In this document: positions 6,896-13,353 of the stretch, in pieces | How positions within the stretch are numbered: the first letter of the stretch is position 1 | How the letters are laid out: the number at the start of each line of letters is the position of its first letter | Source of the DNA: Paracoccaceae bacterium | GTDB taxonomy: Bacteria; Pseudomonadota; Alphaproteobacteria; Rhodobacterales; Rhodobacteraceae | Length of the DNA stretch: 16,520 nt | Reading direction: 5' to 3' | NCBI GenBank assembly: GCA_003551745.1 | Contig: PUNI01000180.1 | Location: 1-16,520, forward strand | Notes under the pieces: model-generated | What the model saw: only the letters and a program-made list of their open reading frames with translations | Told to the model about the DNA's origin: nothing | Database searches by the model: none | Made by a program: the position numbers and the translations under genes

Positions 6896-8407
6896 TCAGA
6901 GCCCGCCGTCGCGCCCGCGGCTCCAGCGGTAGAGCCATGTGTCGCTCAGGGCACGTCCGGCCGCATCGCGCAGCACGAGCCGCAGTTCGGCGAGCTCGGC
7001 CGCGCCCGGCACCAGATGGAAGCTGACGCGCGTGACACCCGCCTCGGATACTGGAAACCACGTCAGACCATAGCTTTCCGCATCGGTGACCTGCAGGTCG
7101 GGCACGAGGCCGGCGGGCTCGGCGAGGCCCGCGAAATCCACGGCGAAGACCAGCGCCGTCTCGTCCAGGATTGCCCGGCCGCTCGCCGCGGCCACCACCG
7201 GCATCGGCGTGCGCGGCTCCGGTACCGCGCCCCAGTGCAGCCGATAGCGCAGATCGTGCCGCCGCCCGGCCGCAAGCGGAGCGGCTGGCCGCCAGAAGGC
7301 CACGATGTTGTCGTGGAACTCGTCCCCGGTGGGGATCTCGACCAGCACCACCGCTCCCGGCCCCCAGTCGCCCAGCGGTTCGACCCAGGCTGAAGGCCGG
7401 CGGTGATAGGCGGCCTCGGGATCGTTGAAATGGGCAAAGTCTCTGGCGGTCTGGGCCAGTCCGAACCCCTGCGGGCCGTCGTCGGCGAAGGCCGACAGTT
7501 GCAGGCGGGCGGGATTTGCCAGCGGCCGCCACAGCCGTTCGCCTGCCCCGTTGACGACGACAAGCGCGTCGCTGTCATGCACGGCCGGGCGGAAATCATC
7601 GGCCACTGCGCGCCGCATCGGGCCGAAGAAATACATCGAGGTCAGCGGCGCGATGCCGGCCTCGGCCAGATCGACGCGCGGAAAGAGGCTCGCCTCCACC
7701 TCCATCACGGTCACCGCGCCCGGCCGGATCAGGAAGGAGAAGGCGCCGGTTACCGACGGGCTCTCCATCAGAGCGCGCAGACGCACGCCGCCGGCTTCGG
7801 CCGTGGCATGGAACTCGGTGAAGACCGGAAACTCCTCGGGTTCGGCGCCGCCCGTCCCCAGGGCGAGGCCCCGGGCGGAGAGGCCATAGATGGTATCGCG
7901 GGCCAGCGCCCGGAAATAGCTGGCGCCCTGGAACACGGCGAGCTCGTCGAAGCGGCCCGGCTCGTTCAGCTCGCTGCGCAGGCGCAGGCCGGCGAAGCCC
8001 ATCTCGGCGGCCTCTTCGGGTGTCAGCCGCGGTTCGTCGAAATAGCGTTGGTCGAAGCCGAAGAGCCCGGCCGCAAAGGCGATCTCGCCTTCGCCGTCGA
8101 GGTGAATGCGCACCCGGTCGTCGAGCAGGAAGCCCGGGGGCATCAGATCGGCCAGAAACCCATGGCCCAGCGGCAGGGCGCCGGCGGCGCCGGGCCGCGG
8201 CCGGATGCCGCGGTGGCTGTCGTAGTCGAGCCCCGCGAAGGGGCCATGCAGCGGCATGCGCGGGTCGCGGTGGGGCGCGGCCGCCAGCGCCGCGGCGCTA
8301 GCGGCCAGCGCCTCGTGATCGGGAAACGCCTCGGCGCGCGCGGCCGGCGGCAGCGCAGCGGCCAGCACGGCGCCGGCCGCCCCCTGCAGCAGCGCCCGCC
8401 GGCGCAT
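6896..8407 (-). CDS. opgG: Periplasmic glucan biosynthesis protein OpgG/OpgD (MdoG)
   Basis: The 503-residue product matches the length and layout of MdoG/OpgG, the periplasmic protein required for the osmoregulated periplasmic glucan backbone; E. coli OpgD of this family (GH186) is a beta-1,2-glucanase. Family segments visible are FDxxxF-like QGASYFRAL (160-168), YGLSARGLALG (174-184), FPVFTEF (193-199), FGPMRR (261-266), and GDWG..VVLVEIPTGDEFHDNIVAFW (346-371). The N-terminus MRRRALLQGAAGAV followed by ARAEA looks like a twin-arginine signal, as in OpgD rather than OpgG. ATG 8407 overlaps the methyltransferase stop by one base (TGATG) and has GGAGG 7 bases upstream; GTG at 8410 is the alternative. 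It is the third gene of the operon begun by opgH. Confidence 0.93.
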   Translation of the reverse strand: MRRRALLQGAAGAVLAAALPPAARAEAFPDHEALAASAAALAAAPHRDPRMPLHGPFAGLDYDSHRGIRPRPGAAGALPLGHGFLADLMPPGFLLDDRVRIHLDGEGEIAFAAGLFGFDQRYFDEPRLTPEEAAEMGFAGLRLRSELNEPGRFDELAVFQGASYFRALARDTIYGLSARGLALGTGGAEPEEFPVFTEFHATAEAGGVRLRALMESPSVTGAFSFLIRPGAVTVMEVEASLFPRVDLAEAGIAPLTSMYFFGPMRRAVADDFRPAVHDSDALVVVNGAGERLWRPLANPARLQLSAFADDGPQGFGLAQTARDFAHFNDPEAAYHRRPSAWVEPLGDWGPGAVVLVEIPTGDEFHDNIVAFWRPAAPLAAGRRHDLRYRLHWGAVPEPRTPMPVVAAASGRAILDETALVFAVDFAGLAEPAGLVPDLQVTDAESYGLTWFPVSEAGVTRVSFHLVPGAAELAELRLVLRDAAGRALSDTWLYRWSRGRDGGL

Positions 8408-9285
8408 CACAGCGCCTCCAGGAGGATCAGCCGATAGCGCATGAGGCCGCGCAGGTAGCCGACCGTCAGCGCATTGCCGCCGATCATGTTGGAAAAGAGC
8501 GGCCAGCGGCCCAGCCCGGCGGCGTCGGCCAGCGGACCGGCGACGCGCAGGGCCCGGTCGCGCAGCCGGTCGAGGCGCAACAGCGGCGTGAAGTCTTCGT
8601 CATGGCGGATGGCGAAGCCTTGCGCCGCCGCCGCCCCGGTGAGCGCGGCGAGATCGGGGACATGGCCCAGATGCCAGCCGCGCCGGAAGGTCTGCAGGCA
8701 GCGGGCCTCGGCAGGTGTGAGGTCCGCCTCGGGCTTGGCGAGCATGTCATCGACGATCACCAGATGCCCGCCCCGGCGCAACCCGGCCCGGGCCGCGGCG
8801 AAAAAGGCCGCCGCAGACGGCGCGTGCACATGGCTCTCGATGGCGACGGCGACATCGGCCGGCGGGCCCTCGGGCGGCTTCAGGAAGTCGGCGCAGCGGA
8901 TCGTCACGCGGTCGGCCAGCGCTCGCTCGCGGGCAAAGCGCCGGGCCATGTCGGCCTGTCGCGCGCTCAGCGTCAGCCCCTCCAGTCGCGCCTCCGGCCA
9001 GGCTGCGGCAAAGCGGAAGAGGCTTCCGCCCACCCCGCAGCCGAGGTCGCGCAGCAGATCTGGGCTGGTGATGCCGTGCTGGTCAAGCCGCGCCACGACG
9101 CGCTCGTTGATTTCAGCCGCGGCCGCCTCGGCCGAGGTCACGCCCTTCGGCCAGAGCCCGCGATGGATGGCGAGGCTCGCCCCGCTGCCACCGAAGCGCA
9201 GGAACCTTCCCGTGCTGGCGCCGTAGTAGCGACGCAGCGCCTGCGCCTGTCCGGCGGCCAGGCCAATGCCCGATGGCGCGCTCAT
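8407..9285 (-). CDS. SAM-dependent methyltransferase (tocopherol/cyclopropane-synthase-like), between opgH and opgG
   Basis: The 292-residue protein has a class I methyltransferase core: motif I LRDLGCGVGGSLFRFA (78-93), an acidic post-motif EGLTLSARQADMARR (102-116) like the GITLS of tocopherol and sterol C-methyltransferases, CADF (131-134), and AIESHVHA (148-155) at motif IV. The N-terminal YYGASTGRFLRFGGSG (20-35) and the C-terminal cap (~205-292) probably shape the substrate site. Relatives methylate prenylquinones, sterols or fatty acyl chains, so the substrate is likely hydrophobic. The start codon overlaps the opgH stop by four bases (ATGA), and the stop shares one base with the opgG start. 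This location points to a role tied to glucan synthesis, which is inference. I do not know whether it matches any named opg gene, such as OpgI of Rhodobacter. Confidence 0.8.
   Translation of the reverse strand: MSAPSGIGLAAGQAQALRRYYGASTGRFLRFGGSGASLAIHRGLWPKGVTSAEAAAAEINERVVARLDQHGITSPDLLRDLGCGVGGSLFRFAAAWPEARLEGLTLSARQADMARRFARERALADRVTIRCADFLKPPEGPPADVAVAIESHVHAPSAAAFFAAARAGLRRGGHLVIVDDMLAKPEADLTPAEARCLQTFRRGWHLGHVPDLAALTGAAAAQGFAIRHDEDFTPLLRLDRLRDRALRVAGPLADAAGLGRWPLFSNMIGGNALTVGYLRGLMRYRLILLEAL
8415..8419 (-). promoter_or_regulatory. Ribosome binding site that decides the opgG start
   Basis: GGAGG on the minus strand at 8419-8415 sits 7 bases before ATG 8407 and only 4 before GTG 8410, favouring the ATG. 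It lies inside the last codons of the upstream methyltransferase gene, so the two genes are probably translationally coupled. Confidence 0.65.
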
Positions 9286-11087
9286 GCCGTGCGCGCGGTT
9301 GCAGCCGACACATCAGCTGGGGCGCGGGCCCGCGACGACCGGCGCCGGCGCAGCGGCTGCTCGAACCAGCGCACGAGCCAAGGAGCCGCCAGCAGCGGGC
9401 CCAGGACGGGGACAAGAAGCGCGATCTGCTGCCAGCCCTGGGCGAGCGGCAGCACGAGGGCCAGCAGCACCAGGCCGGCCTGCGCCTCGAGATGGCCCGG
9501 CCGCGCGGCCTGCACGCCACGCGCTCCGCCGGCCGGCGCCCAGCCGCTGTCGCGTCCGGCCAGCACGGCGGCCACCGCGAGGCTCTGGCGCAGGAGCAGG
9601 AGCGGCGCGAGCAGCGTCGAGAGCCCGGTTTCCACTGCGACCGCGCGGGCGATCACGCGGCGCCGGGCGGCAGTTCGGGCCTGTCGCAGCCAGGCCGCGG
9701 CTCCGGCGACCTTCGGCACGAGAATCAGCGTCAGCGCGCCCAGAAGCGGCAGCACGCCCGTCAGGTCTGGCCGCCCAAGCGCGATCGTCAGGATCAGCGC
9801 CAGCCACAGCGGCGCGGCCAGATAGCTGAAGATACCGGCCAGCAGATGCAGCCGGCTTGCCGCGTGCAGCCCCTGCGCAGCGAGCAGCCGGGCGTGCTGC
9901 AGGTTGCCCTGGCACCAGCGCCGGTCGCGCCGATGGAACTCGGCAAGCCGCTGCGGGCCGTCCTCGAAGCTGCCGCGGGTGTCGGGATCGATTTCCACCG
10001 ACCATCCGGCCCGCCGGATCAGTGCGGCCTCGACGAAATCATGGCTGAGGATGTCGCCGCCGAAGGGCGCCCGGCCGGGCAGGCGGGGCAGGCGCGCCGC
10101 GCTCTCGGCGAAGGCATCGACGCGCATCAGCGCGTTGTGCCCCCAGTAGTTGCCCTCGGTGCCCGTCCAGGCAGCCAGGCCGCGCCCGAATCCGGGTCCG
10201 TGCAACCGCCCCGCCAGCCGCTGAAGCCCGCCGAAGCGCGAGCGCGCGACCGCCAGCCGCATGCCGGCCTGAAGAAGCCCGAGGCCCGGCGCCTGCTCCA
10301 TGCGATGGATCATGCCACGGATGCGCGCCGCGCTCATCCGACTGTCGGCATCGAGAACGAGCATGAAGTGGTAGGCACCGCCCCAGCCGGAGACCCAATC
10401 CGCAAGGTTGCCGGGCTTTCGGCCCGTGTTTTCCGAACGCTGGCGCCACCAGACCCCGCGAAGGTCCGCCAGCGCGGTGAAGGCGCGGGCCTCTGACCGG
10501 GCCGCAGCTCCGCGCGTGTCGGAGAGCACGAAGATCTCGGCCCGCCGGCCCAGCCCGGCGGCATCGAGATCGCGCCGCAACTCCCGTACACGCTTCAGGA
10601 TCGGCAGCGGCGGCTCGCCGCAGGTCAGGATCAGCACTGCCGTCCGGTGCAAAGGCCGCCAGCCGCGTGGTGGCACCGCTCGCGCGCAGTAGCTGGTGCG
10701 CAACCCCAGCAGGGCCACCAGCGCGGCGGACGTGGTCCACGTGACGGCCAGCGCGAAAAGGGCGAGGACCACCCAGTCCACCGCGCCGCCTGCGGTGGAG
10801 CCGACGCCGAGAGCCTCGGCCATCGCAAGGGTCAGGCCGCCGGCGATCAGGGGAATGCCCAGGCCGAGCAGCCAGCGTGCACCCTTGGGCCCCGGCCCGT
10901 CGTCGAATCGCGGCGATGCCTGCGGCCGATGCACCGGTACCTGCGTCAGCGGCCGGGGCGCCGGTGGGGGCATCCGGCCAGTGGAGGCTGCGCCGCCTGG
11001 TCCGGGAAAGGCCGTCCTGTTTGCCATCATCCGTTCGGACCTGCCCGTTTCGCCTGTTCCGCGCGGTGTGCTCTGTGACGCCCGCAT
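9282..11087 (-). CDS. opgH: Glucan biosynthesis glucosyltransferase OpgH (MdoH)
   Basis: The 601-residue inner-membrane GT2 enzyme polymerises beta-1,2-linked glucose from UDP-glucose and moves it to the periplasm. Two helices (about 72-92 and 104-130) precede the cytoplasmic domain. VLILTCGEP (151-159) opens it, VLSD is at 187-190, LDADS gives the metal site (245-249), then NYWGHNALMRV (313-323), GDILSHDFVEAALI (344-357) and the product-binding RRDRRWCQGN (386-395, QxxRW type). Four or more helices follow (~411-436, 442-466, 485-512, 538-575). It is shorter than the ~850-residue E. coli protein, lacking most of the long N-terminal extension. ATG 11087 is used; the paired ATGs at 11030 and 11027 are alternative starts, and neither ribosome site is strong. 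It is the first gene of the operon. Confidence 0.93.
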   Translation of the reverse strand: MRASQSTPRGTGETGRSERMMANRTAFPGPGGAASTGRMPPPAPRPLTQVPVHRPQASPRFDDGPGPKGARWLLGLGIPLIAGGLTLAMAEALGVGSTAGGAVDWVVLALFALAVTWTTSAALVALLGLRTSYCARAVPPRGWRPLHRTAVLILTCGEPPLPILKRVRELRRDLDAAGLGRRAEIFVLSDTRGAAARSEARAFTALADLRGVWWRQRSENTGRKPGNLADWVSGWGGAYHFMLVLDADSRMSAARIRGMIHRMEQAPGLGLLQAGMRLAVARSRFGGLQRLAGRLHGPGFGRGLAAWTGTEGNYWGHNALMRVDAFAESAARLPRLPGRAPFGGDILSHDFVEAALIRRAGWSVEIDPDTRGSFEDGPQRLAEFHRRDRRWCQGNLQHARLLAAQGLHAASRLHLLAGIFSYLAAPLWLALILTIALGRPDLTGVLPLLGALTLILVPKVAGAAAWLRQARTAARRRVIARAVAVETGLSTLLAPLLLLRQSLAVAAVLAGRDSGWAPAGGARGVQAARPGHLEAQAGLVLLALVLPLAQGWQQIALLVPVLGPLLAAPWLVRWFEQPLRRRRSSRARAPADVSAATARTA

Positions 11088-11137
11088 GACGGCACCAAGC
11101 CGCGGCTGGCAGCTAACACGGGGTCACCGCGAAGCAA

Positions 11138-11156
11138 GGTCGCAGGCGCCGCGACC
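11138..11156 (-). terminator. Possible weak terminator between cytochrome b561 and opgH
   Basis: GGTCGC (11138-11143) and GCGACC (11151-11156) form a perfect 6-bp stem with a 7-base loop just after the cytochrome b561 stop. On the minus strand it is followed by TTGCTTCG, only partly T-rich. It could reduce read-through into opgH 50 bp downstream. The stem is short, so this is tentative. Confidence 0.3.
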
Positions 11157-11158
11157 GC

Positions 11159-11698
11159 TCACCGTCGCGCGAGCGGGGGCCACATGCGCGAAAAGACGCC
11201 GTCGCGGCGGACGGCGTGATAGAGCGCCCCCGCAACATGCATGAGGATCAACGCGATCAGCACGAACTTGCCGAGATAATGCGCCGACTGCGCCAGTTGG
11301 GCGACGGCCTCGTTGCGCGGCAGGCGCGGGACGCCCAGCCAGTCCAGCAGTTCGATGGGAAATCCGCCGGTGGTGACGCGCACGTAACCGGTGACGGCCA
11401 TAAAGATCAGCATCAGGTAGAGCCCGCGATGCACCCAGACCGACATCGCGTGCTGCCAGTCGGGCAGGGTGTGAGGCAGCGGCGGTGCGGGGTTGAAGGC
11501 CCGCCAGGCCAGCCGCGCCAGCACCACCGCAAGCAGGATGACGCCGGTATTCTTGTGGAAGATGAAGAGCAGGTCCTGGGTGCTGCGGCTCAGCCCGTCC
11601 TGGATCATGATCATGCCGGCCGGGATCATGCCCGCCACCATCAGCACGGTGATCCAGTGAAAGATCCGCGCTGTCGTGCCATATGTCTGCATCGTCAT
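11159..11698 (-). CDS. Cytochrome b561 (membrane di-haem b)
   Basis: The 179-residue protein is a four-helix cytochrome b561 of the bacterial CybB type, an inner-membrane quinol-linked electron carrier. Helices are near 16-33, 47-66, 88-108 and 143-162. Histidines in the usual places for haem ligation are H14 (RIFHW), H48 (FHKNTG), H140 (SAHYLGK) and H154 (LMHVAGALYH); H90 (VHRGLY) and H161 are also present. The start is uncertain: ATG 11698 and ATG 11692 are both near a weak GGGGG site, and an open frame back to 11773 lacks any ribosome site and reads as non-membrane sequence. It lies 71 bp upstream of opgH in the same direction, so co-transcription is possible, and it is divergent from the CDP-alcohol transferase gene. 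An electron supply role for the flavoprotein of the opg operon is conceivable but not shown. Confidence 0.87.
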   Translation of the reverse strand: MTMQTYGTTARIFHWITVLMVAGMIPAGMIMIQDGLSRSTQDLLFIFHKNTGVILLAVVLARLAWRAFNPAPPLPHTLPDWQHAMSVWVHRGLYLMLIFMAVTGYVRVTTGGFPIELLDWLGVPRLPRNEAVAQLAQSAHYLGKFVLIALILMHVAGALYHAVRRDGVFSRMWPPLARR

Positions 11699-11801
11699 GC
11701 CCCCGCAGCGATCCTGCTCCGCCCGGCGACAAGGTAACGGCGCGCACCGTGGGCGACACCCCTCGCCGGTCACGACCCTGAAATCTGGCGCGGCCGGAGG
11801 C

Positions 11802-11828
11802 TTGACGCGGCGCCCCCTCTGCTAGTTG
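11802..11828 (+). promoter_or_regulatory. Caulobacter-type housekeeping promoter candidate
   Basis: TTGACGC (11802-11808), a 12-base spacer and GCTAGTTG (11821-11828) fit the alphaproteobacterial pattern TTGACGS-N10-14-GCTANAWC except at two positions of the -10 box. Transcription would begin near 11834-11837, at or just before the first ATG of the CDP-alcohol transferase gene. Confidence 0.4.
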
Positions 11829-11836
11829 CCTGTCAC

Positions 11837-12610
11837 ATGAACGACATGGGACATGGACCGAGGATGATCGACGCGCGCGTCAGCCGGCCCGCCGGTGCCG
11901 CCGGCTGGTCTGCCGGGATGCTGGCCGGGGTGATCGGCGCTGCGGCGCTGATGGCTGTGCTCTCGGGCCTGCCGGCGACGATGCCCCTGACAGCGGCGCT
12001 GGCCATGTCGGCCGTGGTGGCGCTGGTGCTGTGGGGTGTTGGCGGCCGCGCGCCGGGCGAGGGCGGGCAGGCCTTCGCGCTGTGTAACCGGGTCACCCTT
12101 CTGCGGGCGGCGCTGGCCTCGCTTCTGTGCGGGTTTCTCGCCGTGCCGGCCGCCCTCGCGCAGCCTGCGATCGGCTGGGGGCTGCTGGCGGTGGCGGTGT
12201 CCGCCTTGGCGCTCGACGGAATTGATGGCTGGCTGGCGCGGGCGCGCGACGAGGCCAGCAGCTTCGGGGCCCGTTTCGACATGGAGGTCGATGCCGCGCT
12301 GATCATGGTGCTGGCGGCGCTTGCCTGGGCCTCTGGCAAGGCGGGGGCCTGGGTTCTGGCGCTCGGGCTGATCCGTTATGGCTTCGTGGCCGCAAGCGCG
12401 CTCTGGCCCTGGCTGACGCGCCCGCTGCCGCCGTCGCTGCGTCGCAAGGCCGTCTGCGTCCTGCAGGTGGCGGTGCTTGCAGCACTCCTCGCTCCCGTGG
12501 TGCAGCCGCCGCTTTCCGAGGGTCTCGCCGCACTCGCGCTCGGGGTTCTGACCTGGTCGTTTGCCGTTGATGTGCGCTGGCTCTGGCGGCAGCGGGAGTG
12601 GCGGGTGTGA
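11837..12610 (+). CDS. CDP-alcohol phosphatidyltransferase family membrane protein
   Basis: The 257-residue polytopic protein carries the complete family signature DxxDGxxAR-x8-G-x3-D-x3-D: D127, D130, G131, A134, R135, G144, D148, D152. NRVTLLRA (84-91), typical just before the core, is also present. Such enzymes exchange CMP of a CDP-lipid or CDP-alcohol for an acceptor hydroxyl to make phospholipids such as phosphatidylglycerol phosphate, phosphatidylcholine or phosphatidylinositol. An extra N-terminal pair of hydrophobic segments (about 24-44 and 52-68) precedes the core. Product and acceptor cannot be named. ATG 11837 is used, but ATGs at 11846 and 11864 are in frame and the likely promoter ends almost at 11837, so translation may be leaderless or begin later. 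Its stop overlaps the start of the next gene by four bases, the first of several overlaps in this operon. Confidence 0.87.
   Translation: MNDMGHGPRMIDARVSRPAGAAGWSAGMLAGVIGAAALMAVLSGLPATMPLTAALAMSAVVALVLWGVGGRAPGEGGQAFALCNRVTLLRAALASLLCGFLAVPAALAQPAIGWGLLAVAVSALALDGIDGWLARARDEASSFGARFDMEVDAALIMVLAALAWASGKAGAWVLALGLIRYGFVAASALWPWLTRPLPPSLRRKAVCVLQVAVLAALLAPVVQPPLSEGLAALALGVLTWSFAVDVRWLWRQREWRV
12594..12598 (+). promoter_or_regulatory. Ribosome binding site deciding the FkbM-type gene start
   Basis: GGGAG at 12594-12598 lies 8 bases before GTG 12607. The earlier in-frame GTG at 12598 overlaps this site and has no good site of its own, so 12607 is preferred. Confidence 0.5.
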
Positions 12611-13353
12611 CCGGCCTGCGCACGGCGCTGGGCATGACCCGGTCGCTGGCGATCTACCACGGCCGGCCCTGGCGGCAGCGGCAGCTTCGGCGCTTCTATG
12701 CCGGGCTGCTGCAGCCCGGCGATCTGGTCTTCGACATCGGCGCCCATGTCGGCAACCGCACCCGGGCGCTGCGCGCAGCCTGCGCCCGGGTCGTGGCGCT
12801 GGAACCGCAGGCGGCCTTCGCGGCGCTGCTTCGCGCGACGCTGCCGCGCGACGTGACGCTCGTCGAGGCCGCCGTCGGCGCGCGGGCGGGCGAGGCGGAA
12901 CTGGCCGTCTCGCGCCTGCATCCCACCGTCTCCTCGCTGGCCGGGCTTCCCGCCGAGGTCGGCGGCGCCGCAGGCTTTTCCCATGTCCGCTGGGACAGCC
13001 GGCAACGGGTGCCGGTGACCACGCTCGATGCGCTGATCGCGGCCCATGGCGTGCCGGCCTTCGTGAAGATCGACGTCGAGGGGTTCGAGGCCGAGGTTCT
13101 GGCCGGGCTCTCGCAGCCGCTGCGCCTGATCGCCTTCGAGGTGCTGCCGCAGATGCCGCAGGTGGCCCGGTCCGCGCTGCGCCGCCTCGACAGGCTCGGC
13201 CGCTACCGCTTCAACATCGTCTCCGGCGAGGCAACCGTCTTCGACTGGCCGGAGTGGCGGGACGCCCGGGCCCTGCAGGCGTGGATCGACAGCCGCCGCC
13301 CAGCCGACGGATCGGCCGACATCTATGCCCGGCTGGAGCGCGCCGATGGCTGA
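12607..13353 (+). CDS. FkbM-family SAM-dependent methyltransferase
   Basis: The 248-residue product shows the FkbM methyltransferase pattern. Motif I is VFDIGAHVGNRT (41-52), the acidic ribose-binding motif is VALEPQ (63-68), then VTLVEAAVG (83-91), VPVTTLDAL (135-143), VKIDVEGFEAEVLAG (153-167) and LIAFEVL (174-180). FkbM enzymes O-methylate hydroxyls of polyketides, sugars or lipid-linked glycans; the substrate here is unknown. GTG 12607 overlaps the upstream stop (GTGA) and its 3' end overlaps the sulfatase-fold gene by 8 bases, so all three are very likely translated from one message. The setting between a lipid headgroup transferase and an outer-face phosphotransferase-like protein suggests a lipid or headgroup substrate, which is inference. 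Confidence 0.85.
   Translation: MTGLRTALGMTRSLAIYHGRPWRQRQLRRFYAGLLQPGDLVFDIGAHVGNRTRALRAACARVVALEPQAAFAALLRATLPRDVTLVEAAVGARAGEAELAVSRLHPTVSSLAGLPAEVGGAAGFSHVRWDSRQRVPVTTLDALIAAHGVPAFVKIDVEGFEAEVLAGLSQPLRLIAFEVLPQMPQVARSALRRLDRLGRYRFNIVSGEATVFDWPEWRDARALQAWIDSRRPADGSADIYARLERADG

Noticed and set aside
7403..8437. A 344-codon open frame on the plus strand
   Set aside because: It is antisense to opgG, which is recognised along its whole length.
8602..10496. Two long plus-strand frames of about 407 codons each
   Set aside because: They run antisense to the methyltransferase and opgH and read as Arg/Gln/Ala/Pro-rich sequence without motifs.
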